From NCBI GenBank assembly GCA_015039465.1, contig MU130046.1, positions 65,501-129,500 on the forward strand: 64,000 bases of DNA, given 5' to 3'. Position 1 is the first letter of the stretch; each line of letters starts with the position of its first letter. Origin of the DNA: Phlegmacium glaucopus. Its lineage: Eukaryota; Basidiomycota; Agaricomycetes; Agaricales; Cortinariaceae. The translations under genes and the position numbers were made by a program. This document shows, in pieces, positions 9,832 through 22,796 of this stretch. The notes beneath the pieces were generated by a model. It worked only from the letters and a program-made list of their open reading frames with translations. It had not been told where the DNA came from and did no database searches.

Positions 9832-12382
9832 TTAGTGTAAGATTGATCTCAGCATGAGAGACAATGACCTTCGGAGACTTTTCGGACGAAGATGGTGACA
9901 TTTCTAGAGCCATGGATATCGGATCAACACACTGCCAGATATTGAGAGAGACATTCGATAGAAACTCACATCCAAATAGGCTTTCACAGCCAACCTCAGG
10001 GAAGCGAACCCATGCTCGCAGTGAACTTTGGCTTTGGCAGGATTGTGAAGAGGGTGATCCCGAAGGTAGATATAGAGATCTGTGAGTGGAGCAGCCTTCA
10101 AGAGAAATTCTGTTACGGCGTCGAGACCTTTCCTATAATTTGGGACTAAAATCTCCCTTTGTGAGGCTACATCCTCAGTTAAAGACATAAACGACTTGGC
10201 GTCAGGCCGTTCAGTCTCCATTGTGAATGGATAAGGATTAAATATTTCACTTGATAGATATATCATTGAGAAATGCCAAAAAATGCAGCACAGCTGATGC
10301 TTACTCGTCGTTTGGATTAACCATGTTTTGGAAGCATTCCAGCGCGGCACGAGCATAAACAATACCATCCACATGGTATTTTCCAGACCTATCTTTATCC
10401 TCGAAAAATTCGATAAGTAAACGTCGATATGGTTCGGGATCAGTATACAAGGGAAAGATGTCAGGGACCCGAGAGATTCCTGAAATCAGAGAGAACCAGG
10501 CCGAATTCCACGGAAAAGCAAAGAATGCCAGCCCCGCAATATCAACATTGCTTCCGTTGAATTTATGTTCATTGAGACTTGTAGTAAGATGTTGGTCCAA
10601 AAGCAATTGGAAGTGGCTCGAGAGTTCTTTAGTCGCCGTGTCAGCCTGAGATGGATGAATTAATTTCGAAGTGAAGAACATTCGTAGGGACATAACAGAC
10701 CTTGGAAAGCCATTCAAGCAAAGACAGTAGGTCATAATAAACGAAAGGCTGACTGAATTCACACCAGGGTCGAAGATCAGAGACTTGCATGAGATCGTTT
10801 TTGAGATTGGTAGAGTCCTTTGAAGCCCGACAACAGTGATAGATGAAAGCCCTCAATAAGTACTTTTGAGCACCGGCAGATCCTTCCGACTGTCGGGGAC
10901 TGCGTTCTATGGCATTTATGGACAACGTGTTGACTTTACGTAGGCATTGCTGGGCTAAATCCGTGTGGAATGCCTCTTGGTCAACATAATATCTTCCAGA
11001 TCGTAGTGCGTCGACAAGGAAATCTTGTAGGGAAGCATGGATCACTTCGATCGACAATCCACTTGCCTGGGGTGGAGGAATATAAAGGATAGAGTGTAGT
11101 TGGGATAAACAGAGATGGACATCTTCTGCGTCCAAACCGAGTAGATCTGCCACAAAATATGGCGTGACTGGCTTCACGTAAGCCCAATCCCGGAAAAACA
11201 AAAATCCGAATATCTTTAGCGTACTGCTCAAATCGTCAACGCGGGAGAGGATATGGCTATACAATGCGTCCAATTCTTTATAGGGCATGTCGCCGTCAAC
11301 GGGTATTAACCCCATGACAATGTTTAACCGCTTCATAGGCCGATGTTTAGGAGATTCCAGATACGTCATGACAGTCGAAGCGTAGATAAACTGCCCTGAA
11401 GATTTTCGGACTAGTCGGTGAATGATCTCCGTAGATGGCCAGGACTTAGGAATATAGTGTGCAAGGGGGTGTTTCTCTTTAATGTCCTCAAATCGACTAA
11501 GGAGAAAAGCCTTGATGTCGGCGTCTGGTTCATACGAGTCGTCTAAGACAATGTGACGAGAGGCCTGAGATTTGTTTAAAAGATTGAAAGTATTCCGAAT
11601 ATGTGGCTCAGGACGGCTGGCGACGAGAAGGATGAGTGGGAGCGGGATGCGAAGAAGAGCTTTCGAAAGTAAATGGATGATGGAGGATTGAACCGAATCA
11701 TGATCATGACATTCGTCAAGACCGTCTATAACGATAAGCCTTGGCCATTTCTTCATAGCGGTTGGATGGACAACGGCACATGTGTTTTTCAGAGGCCGGA
11801 TGATGAGTGTTTCTATTTGGGTGCCCAAAGACTTGTGAAATATTGCAGGGTCACTTTGGACGGCGGCTTCAACGTATGTCCGAGTCGCCGGAATAGAAAG
11901 GGTAAGCTGATATGCAATTGATGCAATGAGATGTTTCTCGTTGTTGCGGAATTGGGATGCCCTAGAGAAGAAAAAACTGGCGATGAGGAGGCCCAATTTT
12001 GCACACATTTCCGCAATTGTTTGAACGATGGCTGATTTTCCAGCTCCCGCAGACCCAGAAAGCCACAAAACATCCCCTGATTCCTCGATGCCTTGTATCC
12101 ACTGCATAATTTCTGCCAAGACAGCCTTACGGGTCTTTGGATGGCATTTGGGTGCGCCAAAACGTTCTCCGGAGTCATGGAAAGCGCCAATCGCGATATT
12201 TGCATAAAGAATCTTGAAGCCTGTTCAGCATCAAATACGAGTTGCAAGTTACCTAAAGGTTAACTGAGTGGGGACTTGAACTGACCTTCTGATGTGGGTG
12301 GTGCAGTGGTTTGTGTGAATGTGCCACCTTGGATGTTGATGTCTCGAGGCCCTGCAAACATGGCAGGCGCTGGGAAGGGCAT
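9832..12382 (-). CDS. NACHT-domain NTPase, copy 2, intact (nwd2-like)
   Basis: Five exons (12286-12382, 10701-12220, 10305-10645, 9970-10249, 9832-9903) sum to 2310 nt, or 769 residues. The N-terminus carries INIQGGTFTQTTAPPTS, like the short glycine/threonine-rich leaders of Agaricomycete NACHT proteins. The linker SGERFGAPKCHPKTRKAV precedes the NACHT domain. Walker A is GSAGAGKSAIVQTIAE, Walker B is RLIVIDGLDEC, and LILLVASRPEPHI matches the sensor region. A winged-helix-like and helical C-terminal half follows (LHSILYIPPPQASG, VIHASLQDFLVD), with no WD40, TPR or ankyrin repeats. Known members are STAND-type NTPases linked to heterokaryon incompatibility and defence in fungi; the role here is inference. 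The start is the ATG at 12382; a second ATG lies 21 nt downstream. Two broken relatives lie in the window. Confidence 0.88.
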
Positions 12383-15156
12383 AGAATAGAATATTGAGCC
12401 TTGCTTAGCTTTAGAAGCTGAAGGGATAGGGTTTCTAGTAGAGAATAATCCTTGCAGCGTACTTTCTAGTCCTCTTTGTTGCTGATCTGAGCCAAAAGGA
12501 TTGGTCGATTCAGAGACTAAAATATTGAGGCTCAAAAATCGGCTGGTGCAAATGGCATCATTGTTCTACCCGGGTCCTATCTGTTTTGGGTGCCTGCGGT
12601 CTGAATTTAGAGAAGAGTGCCGAAAACTGTTTATAGGTCGATAATTTTGCTACTTGTCCATTCCTTTCCATTGGTACAAATGGTCCGAACTGAGGAACAG
12701 GATACTTCTCCGAATGTTGGCCAATGGTATAAGGGTCTGGGCTTCGATGGACGGCAGTACCTCGACACCTGCAGCGAACATGAACCGAATAGAAATACTA
12801 CACGGACTCAATATCCTACATAAATAGGAAATGCTTACCTTCAGTCCCGGTCTCTCACAGCCGTCATTAGTAAGGGTTGTGTCAAACTGTCCTGGAACAG
12901 AACCATTTTAGGATGATAAATTGCAGGATTGAGTCAGCTGTTGATGGGGCAGCTGTGAATGGACCGCGATGGGGATACTTGACTTTATGTCCAACAAGGA
13001 GCGTCCCGTGGCATTGCATAGGTGAAAGAGTTGAATTTCTAGAGGAAGTAATGAAACGACGAAGAGCTTTGACTTGTGGCCATAAAATGTTGACATCGAT
13101 GATTGTGACTGAAGCGAAGAGATCATAATAAATTTGCAAAGGACACGTCGGCAGTTGAATTTATTTCGCCACTTCAAATTATAATCCTGTGTAGATAGAA
13201 ATTTGAGAACAGAGCTCAGACTAGCTCAGAGGGTCGAGATCTTCAGTAGAATGACTGCGTGTGTTACGAGTCCTATTTATAGGACTCGTTCTAATACAAC
13301 AAAATTCACAGCGCAGTACCTGAAGTGACACTCTATCAAATTTAGCCGAATAGGGTCCGCAAAGGGTTCGGAGCTTGGTCTCCAAGGACCAGGCTCTTTG
13401 GCATACTGAATCATAGTAGAGACTCGATAGATTATGATAGATAATCGTAAACTGCAATCCCCTCCCATACCAGAAGCATAGACATATACTCATCAAGATG
13501 CCAAACGAGGCTCGCCATGTGTGGGACTGTGACTGTCAGACACATCAAACTCTGTGCTGTGGATTCCATTGTGCAAAACAAAATGCAAACGACTGTATTG
13601 ATCTGGATGGGCCAAAAATTTGGCGCCCAAATTTCCGGCAGACGCCGAATTCCGCGGAATTCAACATTCACCACGGCCATTGTGCACAGCCTAGTCACCA
13701 ATTTTGTGCAGTGGCTAATTTGGATTATCCGGCCAATTTGGTTGGGCAAAAAAAAAATTGTTTGGGATAACTCCCAGCATGACGGCGATGTCCAAAGGGA
13801 AAATGATCCATAAATATACAATTGTAGCAAAAAACATAAAAATCTAAGCATTCCCCTCACTCTGTCCAGTGAAATGGAATGCCCAAAACTGTAGCATGTT
13901 CGGTCTATTGTACATGATTGAGCTTCAAGACACTTGAAATCCCACCTTTCCTCCCCCATATCAGTGTGTCCCGAAAGCTTAAGCAACAATGCTGATGAGG
14001 ATTTGACTGTCCACAGGTATGATTACTTAGTTGATAGATTAACTTCTATATTTGGCTATGATGACATAGTCACATAATGTGCATTGTGATAGAGTTATAT
14101 TTTTGGAGTGAATTCGGCCGAGGGTTGCCGAGGGCCAAAAAACCGTCTGATCAGGTACCCCCTCAGGTACCTAGATGAAGTATTTTTACGTGGGGAATTC
14201 TGTTCATAGGGTTTCAATTGCACAAAATCGGTGGTGACTGGACTGTGCACACCACAGGCCGGTGATCGTCTGTATATAATGGAGAAATCCTGCGAGATAC
14301 AGACCGGTAAATCTGAGCTTTGAATTGCCATACCGCGCGGCTCCGTAGTAGTAGTATGCTAATTTCTATAAAAGGTTTGACAGATTTTGACCTCCCTAAA
14401 ACTCCACAACATAAAATTGAAATTTCACAGCTTCCGGATTGTTTTGAACATTGAAATTTGGCATGTGAACAAAGAAACTACTTTTTATGAATATAGGCTC
14501 TTGTGGGAGAAAGAATAAATGAATTGGGGGGCAAACGAGGCATAAATCAGAAAAGCTCAATCCCAAGGGAGATAAGACACTCCTTTTTTTGATCAGAAAA
14601 AATTGAAGGGCATGGTCAAGATATGAGGAAAAATGTAGTGCAAGCGGTGCAGAATTGAGGAAAGGTCGAACCTTTTTAAGGGCGCTCAGCCAAAAAAGAC
14701 CGTGGGGAGTCAGATGGATAGTACGTATACAGGATGGTCACGAGCCTATGCACATGCATTTTTTCGGACTTTCAACTATCACGTGCAAATCTACTTCAAA
14801 GCCAAACAAACTCAACGTGTCATAGCCTTGATAGGCCTTCGGAGCAAGCCCTTGCTCCAGTCCGGGAACCGGATACCTTCACAGGATGGCCCGCAAAAGG
14901 TGTACAAATGATCATCGGACTGCGAAAACGGGGCTTGTGCCGAGCCTATAGCCTTGACGTTTGCAAGAGGGCAAAATTTTGATAGAAATCAGGGATGTAA
15001 TACAAAGAGAAAAGGTTGGAATCTATGTCTATGTCTACTTTAAATGAAATAAAATAAATGGGCTCGTCTTTTCATTGGCCTCAAGTAAAGTATTATCTAA
15101 GATATGAGTTAAAAATATACTTCTTATCGCACTGGTACATGTTGCCTGTAACTTGA
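12383..15156. other. Gene-poor interval, no feature recognised
   Basis: Many short frames occur on both strands (for example 13432-13989 minus, 14095-14331 minus, 14702-14982 plus), but none has a recognisable domain, a plausible splice-linked partner or a family signature. Upstream sequence of NACHT copy 2 occupies 12383-12610. Around 13600-13760 there are several words related to CCAATTTGG and GGCGCCAAATT. I see nothing that supports a gene. Confidence 0.5.
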
Positions 15157-18100
15157 ATGCCACAAAAAATAAGAGAAGATGGCAGATTCAGAATTGGTGT
15201 CGATGTTGGTGGTGAGATTCTGTCTTCCAGTTTTAAAACAAGCTTATAACTGTCGTAGGAACGAATACGGATAGCGTTATCGTTGATATCACGCGAACGA
15301 AAGAGATTACAAGGGGCATTGTTGCCACTTTCAAGCATGAAACGACTGTGGATATCACCACTGGCATAGAGTTTGCAGTCAAAAAGGTGTTAGAACAAGC
15401 AGGGATTGGCCATCGCAGCGATGAGATTCTGAGTTTGACGATTGGAACTACAGTGGGATTGTTAATCTTTTTCTTTATCCTGTTGATTTTCTCAAATCTT
15501 CCTTAGCATTTCATCAATGCGATTGTACAGCTAGATGCAATCAGGCTGGAAAAGGTGGCCGTCATTCGACTCGCAGCTCCATATACAACCGAGTGCCCTC
15601 CTGTGCGTCTCAAACCTATAGGCCTCAGAGACCTATTGACATGCCATATAAGTTCATTGATTTCCCTGATGATCTGAGCGAAATTATGAATGGACATACC
15701 ACGGTCATTCATGGCGGTCTCCAGATGCATGTTTTCCTTCGATGTTACGGTAGCGAATTCTTACACCTTCGAATAGAGATGGAAGAATCATAAATGATCT
15801 TCGAGAGCATGAAATTCTTGACCAGGCGGACATAATCCGCTCAAAAGGCTTGAAAAATATTGTTCTCGTAGGAGTCTGTAAGTACTCAATCCAATCTGTC
15901 CTTAACGTTTTCCTTAATTGTTGTTCGACCAGACTCCCCTCTGGACGTGGAAGGAAAGACCGAGTATAAAGTTCGTGACATTCTGTTAAAGGAGCTCGGC
16001 CCAGAGATTAATATTGTTTGTTCGCGTGATGGTCGGTTCTTTTATCGAATGCCCCTCCTTCGCCTCATCACACTCTTACCTCCTAGTTGGACACGTTGGA
16101 TTTCTGGAACGAGAAAATGCTTCAATCCTCAATGCTTCGATCCTATCCTTTGCTCGCCGAACTATTCATGGATATCAAAAGGCTATGAAGCGACTTGGAC
16201 TTTCATGTCCTCTTTACCTAACACAGGTGTGTTTCTGATGTTGAAGTTTGATCATCTGTATCCTAACGTGATGTAAGTAGAATGACGGAACATTGACTAC
16301 AGCAGCAGAAGCCGCACGGTTGCCCATCAGAACCTTTTCTTCTGGAGCGACAAACTCTATGCGTGGGGCATCATATCTGGCTGGAATTGATCTGAAGAGG
16401 CAAGAAGGTTCTGGGAAAAACATCATTGTTGTCGATATTGGAGGTACTACGACGGATGTGGGTGTATTACTACCAAGTGGCTTCCCCCGACAAGCAGCAG
16501 CGTTTATCAAAGGTGGAGTCGAAAGTTCTCAAAACTATCTGTAACCTTCTGACGTTTTTATTCAGTTGCTGGAGTCAGAACAAAGTATTGCTCTTGTATA
16601 GCCCACGCGGGACGATCGTTAATCAGTTCTTTAGTTTTTCAATGCCAGATATTCATTCAATTGGCTTGGGCGGCGGATCACGAGTTCGACTCGCAGAGAA
16701 TGGTCAAGTCACCGTTGGGCCAGATTCTGTAGGCCACCAGGTCAGCCGCTGGCATATCTTGTTCATTCTTCATAATTCATGTCAATGGCTTCATAGCTCA
16801 CAAAAGATGCCTTGGTCTTCGGGGGACAAGTACTAACGGCTACCGACATAACCGTACGTGCTGGTTTTCCCAGCCTCGGTGATCCTTCCAAAGTCGCACA
16901 TATCAGCAACGAGAACGTCGCCAAGGCAAATGATAATATCAAGCATCTACTCGAGGTTTGTCTCTGCAATATTTTTACTCTGGTTTACTTAACATAATAA
17001 ATAATGCCTTAACATCCAAGAGGGTTGTTGATCGCATGAAAACCAGTCCTGAGGACTGCGATTTGCTTCTGGTTGGAGGTGGCTCAATAATAGCGCCTAC
17101 CAGCTTGAGGGGTGTAGCAAACATCATGTTAGTATCCTTTTTAGAACGTCAAGTATTGCTCTTCTGAGTCCAAGTCGTTATTAGATTACCGAAATTCCAT
17201 GAAGTCGCCAACGCCGTCGGAGCTGCCATTGCCAGTGTTTCTGGAGGCGTTGATACCATAGAGATCCTACAGGGTAAAAGTCTCCCTGAGACTCTGGAGC
17301 GAATCAAGCAGCAAGCTATCGATAACGCGGTCAAATCTGGTGCTGATCGGGCTACTACCAGGATTGCAGATGTCAACATTTTACCTGTCCAGGTAACATC
17401 AGTTTTAGCTTGCACTGTCTTTAAATCACCTTCATAGTTTGACTTTAGTACGTGACGAACCAAGCTACACGGATTATCGTCAGAGCAATTGGTGAACTCG
17501 CGGGGGAAACTGAAGGAGTCATTCTCAATGAAGATGGTCTGTATGGGTCTGGATTTAAAGAGGACGATGACACTTTCACGGTAATGTCCATCGTGCGTAA
17601 TCCACGGCCCAAGAAAGAGGAAATCGATTATAAGATATACAAGCCAAATGTTGTGGGCGATGACTGGATCGTTTCGGAGACTGACCTCTGTATGATCTCA
17701 ACAAACTTCGATGTGGGATCTGTAGCTTATTGATGATTCTAGTTTTTATAATGGAAGGATGCGGAGTTTTGGGAACGGTATTGTGTAGTCATTTTTGTTT
17801 ATCCTTCACGTACTTATTTCTTTCTCAGGGCGGAGGTGGTTCGCCTTATTCTACATACCTGACCTGTTGTCAAATCCTACGCGACGGTGGATCTATTCAC
17901 ATTGTCGATCATAAATCGTTAAAAGACGACGACGTGGCAGCTCGTGGTGGTAAGATTGTCGGTACCTCATAGTCAATTCAAATTATATACATTTCCTTAA
18001 TTAGGCTTCATGGGATCTCCTTCTGTAGGATCGGAACGCCTTCGAAGCGGTGCACATTTGAGAAAAGCAGGCCTTGAATTGGCAAAGTACTGCGGAATCA

Positions 18101-19664
18101 CGGGATTCTCTGCCACTCTATGGTAAGTAAGAATCAACTGGGCAGTGGGAACGCAGATCATTTAACCTTGTTTTTATTGAAAAAATCAGCGATGAGATTG
18201 GTGGTAGTAATGGCATGCAGTCTCTTTTGATGACAAAGTTGGGTTTCTTGCCACTCGTTTCTGGGTTTCGGACATTGACCATTCTTTTAGGTATTTTAAT
18301 GTTCCTGCGTTAGATGGAGACTTGATGGGACGAGGTCTGTTCATTATTTATGTCTTTCTTTCCAAATGAACTGACCTCGCCTCAGCCTATCCCTTACTGA
18401 ATCAAGTTTTGCCGGGTACAGTTCTGTTGAACCCTTCTCCCTCTTCAAAAATTCTGATAGTGAACCTCCTTAGCCGTTTATAATCGACCCAATTCGTACG
18501 CTAAATAATCCCACCATCCATTCCAGCGATTTCTGAACAATCGTTTCATAGGCTGATACCATGTTCTCTAAACGACGGGGATGGGAATACTGTGGTAAGT
18601 GTCCCTCTTGGCCTTACAGATCAATACTGTATTGGGAGGTTAGATCTTATCTACAGTCAAGAACGAACATTTCGTGGAATCAATCATGCGCGTTGTAGCT
18701 ACTGAAATGGGATCTTCTGCGGCTTTATGTCCTCCTCCGCTAGCTATTCATGATGCGAGGGACTTTGGCGTGACAAGAAGTCTAAGTCAGACCTGGCGAA
18801 TTGGACGGGCGATCGCTATGTGTCGACAGTCAAAGTATGTATTTATTACCCTTTTGATGCCAAATCATAATTACAATTTGCGTCTGACATAGCGAGATGA
18901 ATGGTATTACGAAGGCTATTTTAGAACTTCAAGAAGGAAAATGCTTATTTGTTGGAAAGATCGTTGATGTTTCTAGAGTAAGTTTGGATGGACGAACGTC
19001 TGACGTTGACTTCACAAGTTTATTTAGGAAGTTAGAGCTGGATTCACCTGGGGTCAGGTCCGTATCAAGAAATTGCGTGAAGATGAGGTCGAATACCTTC
19101 CAAATCGTCTAGACGAGAACTTGAGTGATGCAGTGGATGATGATGCCACCGTAGTCATTCCTTTCCAAAACGAAAATTTATGTGCCTATATGGAAAAAGG
19201 CGATGGTACAAGAAAAGTCAAGTTTTCCGTCTTCGTCTGGGTCCTTGGCAAGCCACCTAATGCTTTGTTTCTAGGTGATAGCAAGTGTTCCTGACTTGAT
19301 CACCATCCTTGATTCACAGAGTGGTTCGCATCTTGGCACGCCTGAATGTAAGTCTCTTTAGTCTCATGAACCAACGAATTCAGATCAACGCCATTCTTAA
19401 TATTAATGCATGCATTTTTTGGACAGATACATACGGACTTCGTGTAACAGTCATTGCTCTCGCTGGACATCCTTTATGGCGCTCAAAAGAAGGATTGGAA
19501 GTTGGCGGACCTATTGCTTTTGGGTATGATTTAAGCCCTATTCTGTGACCGATTCCTGGCTCTGACCTTTTTATAACTTCAGTCTCCAACATACGTTTGT
19601 GCCAATTGGAGAATACCGTGAACCTAGGTCGGTTATTGAAGAGTACGGAACCATTACAACCTAA
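15157..19664 (+). CDS. Hydantoinase/oxoprolinase fused to a DUF917 (S-Me-THD) domain
   Basis: Twenty-eight exons sum to 2991 nt, or 996 residues. The start ATG (15157) opens MPQKIREDGRFRIGVDVGG and is rejoined to TNTDSVIVDI, the phosphate-binding motif of the HyuA N-terminal domain. HFINAIVQLDAIRLEKV, GHVGFLERENASILNA and VVDIGGTTTDVGVLLPSG mark the hydantoinase A core, with GLGGGSRVRLAENGQ further on. From about residue 600 a DUF917 domain follows (GCGVLGTGGGGSPYSTYL, GGFMGSPSVGSERL, EIGGSNGMQSLLMTK, EMNGITKAILELQEGK), ending near EVGGPIAFG and TFVPIGEYREPRSVIEEYG. Family members use ATP to open hydantoin- or 5-oxoproline-like rings; the fused domain suggests a modified hydantoin substrate, which is inference. 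Intron 4 (15727-15776) has a GC donor, without which the conserved GGLQIDG motif cannot be read. Exon 9 is only 19 nt. The gene is intact. Confidence 0.93.
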
Positions 19665-20015
19665 CGTACAGGCGTTTGTTCCTTATTGCAATTACTTTGT
19701 ATCTCGCATCATTCAGAATTAAAAGCCTTTGATCTCCTTACGCTGATGTGAAACAACAGAGCAAGTATCCATCGGGGATATAAAAAGAGCCTTCATTATT
19801 GGTGTTTATGTTGTTGCGATTCATGCAATGTCGACAGTTGGTTTGTACTTGTCAAGTATATGATCGGATAATGCTTAACTGACGCCGGCTCATCGTTGTA
19901 AGACGCGATTGCCGTCATAGAGTATCGTTTGTGATATAAGTACACCCAAAATAATACCGTTTGAACTTCGCCGAAAAAAAGAGAACCGGAGGATATGAAT
20001 ATGTATGTTTCCAAC
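19665..20015. other. Intergenic, nothing recognised
   Basis: Short 3' interval between the hydantoinase fusion gene and the 3' end of the U6 gene. It probably holds the polyadenylation region of the former. Confidence 0.5.
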
Positions 20016-20080
20016 AAAATAAATATTGAGATCCGTAGATCTACCACTCCGGGAAAGCGTGTCATCCTTGTGCAGGGGCC

Positions 20081-20111
<31 letters not shown>

Positions 20112-20135
20112 TTCGTATGTCACCCCGAAGGGGAC
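20016..20135 (-). ncRNA. U6: U6 spliceosomal snRNA, copy 1
   Basis: Read on the minus strand, the RNA begins GTCCCCTTCGGGGTGACAT, the 5' stem-loop of U6. It contains ACGATACAGAGAAGATTAGC, holding the ACAGAGA box that pairs with the 5' splice site and the AGC triad region. GCACAAGGATGACACGCTTT follows, matching the internal stem-loop. It ends in an ATTT-rich tail with a T-run (20016-20019) that suits Pol III termination. The sequence is the same as the copy at 54291-54410 over the whole RNA. The exact 3' end is estimated. Confidence 0.95.
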
Positions 20136-20154
20136 AATAGTCTTTAGTGACTGA

Positions 20155-20210
20155 GCATCGCCAAGAAAAGGATGTTGTATTTTGTTCAGTCCGCAGGGTG
20201 AGGAATTCTC
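20155..20210 (-). promoter_or_regulatory. Conserved U6 upstream block, copy 1
   Basis: About 55 bp lying 20 to 75 nt upstream of the U6 start are nearly identical to 54430-54485, upstream of the other U6 gene. On the transcribed strand the core includes CTGAACAAAATACAACATCC. Sequence farther out is not shared, so the block is a good candidate for the snRNA promoter element. Confidence 0.7.
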
Positions 20211-22796
20211 ATGGCCGGCACTGGGCCGGCAACAAACAGCCCCCCCACTTGAAATATCTCGCTCGTTTTTCATCTGGTTGGGACAAAAATATAATTAGTT
20301 ATCTGAGTAAAGTAGAGATATATTCCAAGCTTTTTTTTATTTGCTTGTAATGCACTCATTGTCGACTCATTGACGAGGAAGCCCAAACCTTGGCTGGTCA
20401 CTTCCAGACCGGAGATTGAATTGAGATCACAGCCACACCTCCTTCATCAACACCAACGCCTAATAACCGAAACGTGTTTCTTATATCCGTCTTTCTTCCT
20501 TCGCTCCGTTGCCTTGAAGTCTTGCAGAATTCAAATATAGCACGAATCCACCGCCCACCACCCAAACCCCTTACGATACCTGTATTCGCATCATCAACGA
20601 GTTGGCCTGCAATGCAAGGGTTGCTACGAGGGCCAAGCCTGGCATCTATATGTTATTTGAACCATTATCACTGCCACTCACTCACTTTCTATGGGAAGGT
20701 TGTCGCAAACTAAAGATTGGATCACCAACACGGACGCAAAACTCACTTTCATTCGTAAACCCATCGGAGACATCTCCGAACGTAATAAACAAAATCGTTA
20801 GGTACTGTAAAAAAAGGATCGACGGTGTCTGCGGGGGGCCGTATCTGCATTGTCTACCACCGCCAACGTTGGCTTCTCCGACCGCGGCAGATGCGGTGGG
20901 AGTTGCAAGAGGCATCACTCTGAGTTCTCAACGTTATTTCAATACGCAGGTCCGCGCATCGTATTAGCAGTCAGATTGCGCTGCTTCAACGGCTCATCGC
21001 TCTGCGCTGATAAGACAAACCTTTACAAAGCTAAGATTCACATGTTTAGTAAATTGGAATCCCGGTCCCCCCCTTGGGTCTGCCGCTATCAAGGTCTCTG
21101 CTCGCGCATTGCTTCTCGTCAGTTTTAGCGCGGAATTCTCAAGTCCCGATGTATCACGCTAGATACTTGAAGCTTGAAACTCCAAACCAGTGGCATATAA
21201 ATATGTATGTCTGACCATGTAAGATTACGATCATCATTTACTCCACCGATACAGACTTCATTCGCCTCAGTAAATATAAACATTGAAGACGGAAGACATA
21301 GAATCCCAATTCCAAGGAACTGTTAGGTAATTATTTTTTCGGCCGCCAGAACTAGCCGGCAGATCCACTCGAAGAGATACCTCGGTGCAAGCATCCAGGG
21401 TACGCTTCCGCAACGGGTTTACACTCATGGTTTTTCGGTCCTCAACGATGATCGGGGCCAAATGTGCTCGCGCCAACATCTCACTCAGTCTTCTTGGATC
21501 ATCAAGGGAATCCAAAGCCTCGATGTTACATCGCACGGTAGGAAATATGTTGCCTTCTCCACCTTGGGAAAAGCTATTCGTAGAACGCCGTGATGGAGCT
21601 CTTGAATTTGTTCTGTATATGGTGAAGGAATAGTGATGGTGGCATCGGATAATCTCGGTTCTTGAGGTATTGTGGACGACCACGCTTTCTGAGCGGAGGA
21701 GGCATCTCTGATTGAAAGAAGACTCCTGGAATGACAGTCCCATTTCTGATTGGCCAAGGAAATTTGGACAGCTAGTAACTTTGGCATCTCCATCGCTGGT
21801 TTTTTAGCCTACTCTCTTAAAAATCCTTTCATCATCAAACTTGGCGAGAGATATTGGACGTCCAACATCATTTTTGCCATTCCGCTAGTATTAGATGCTG
21901 AGGTGTAGAATCTTTCTAGGAAGGAGAGAAACAATCGTATTTCAACGCTTTTCCTATGTTCCTTACTGTTGGCTAACCAAGGGTCTGAAATATATCCCAT
22001 CATTGACGAAATTCATGACATAATTGATGTTGTATCGCCACTACGCACTCACTACGCTCGCCAGCCGTCTAATAGTATTACATCAACGACTTAGGCACAG
22101 TCGCTAACCCCATGCTCCCCATGGTCAGACGACTTGCCTGACTGTCACGACTAGTCACTGACCGGCACAACACTGAATTATCTTATTCTAAAAATCGAAT
22201 TTGATGCAACGTTTTTGGATACCATTGCAGTTGTTTGGAATGTTCATTCACTTTTTTGCAATGATATCTTACTATGTATATTAATTTCCTCTCGAATCTG
22301 CATCATCTTTGATCAGTTCCTTGGCACTGCAATGTTGGCTCATGTGGGGCTCGACTCGCCGCTCGAGGGTCGAGGCCTGTGGCGATCATAATGATACGCT
22401 GGCTGTCAACTTGAACATTTTGAACTGTCAAGCTTGTCAAATGTCATAAGTATGTACATGTGTTCGAGAGTTAAATAACATGTTGCGGGAGCATTTTTCT
22501 GTTACATATGTACGTCCAGGGAACTTCTCTTCAAAGATTTGCGTCGCAGGAACTTGGAGTACCGCGATTCCCGACTAAATGTACAATTTATTGTGGTTGG
22601 GTTTCACTAATCGTTTGGCTCCCTGGAACGTATGAGAACGTACTTCAAGTGAATTGGAAACTATTATTATTATAGTAATAACCTTCTAGAAATTGTCTAG
22701 TAGAAGCCTTCAAAAACTCCATGATGATGATGGAAGAACCACTCAATGACAGGGGTTTTCTGAAATCCCGGTTGCCGCTTCGAAACAAATTCAGGC
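20211..22796. other. Unassigned interval with possible unrecognised coding segments
   Basis: Two places look weakly coding. On the plus strand near 20693-20800 a frame reads MGRLSQTKDWITNTDAKLTF and then FIRKPIGDISERNKQNR before a possible donor. On the minus strand 21267-22003 holds three overlapping open frames (IPQEPRLSDATITIPSPYT, GVLRIAFPKVEKATYF, LDDPRRLSEMLARAHLAPI) that could be exons or a frameshifted gene. No domain can be named. The rest, 22010-22790, is featureless. Confidence 0.35.

Noticed and set aside
13432..13989. 185-codon minus-strand frame as a protein gene
   Set aside because: Amino-acid content is erratic, many Cys/Trp/His, no domain and no supporting splice signals.
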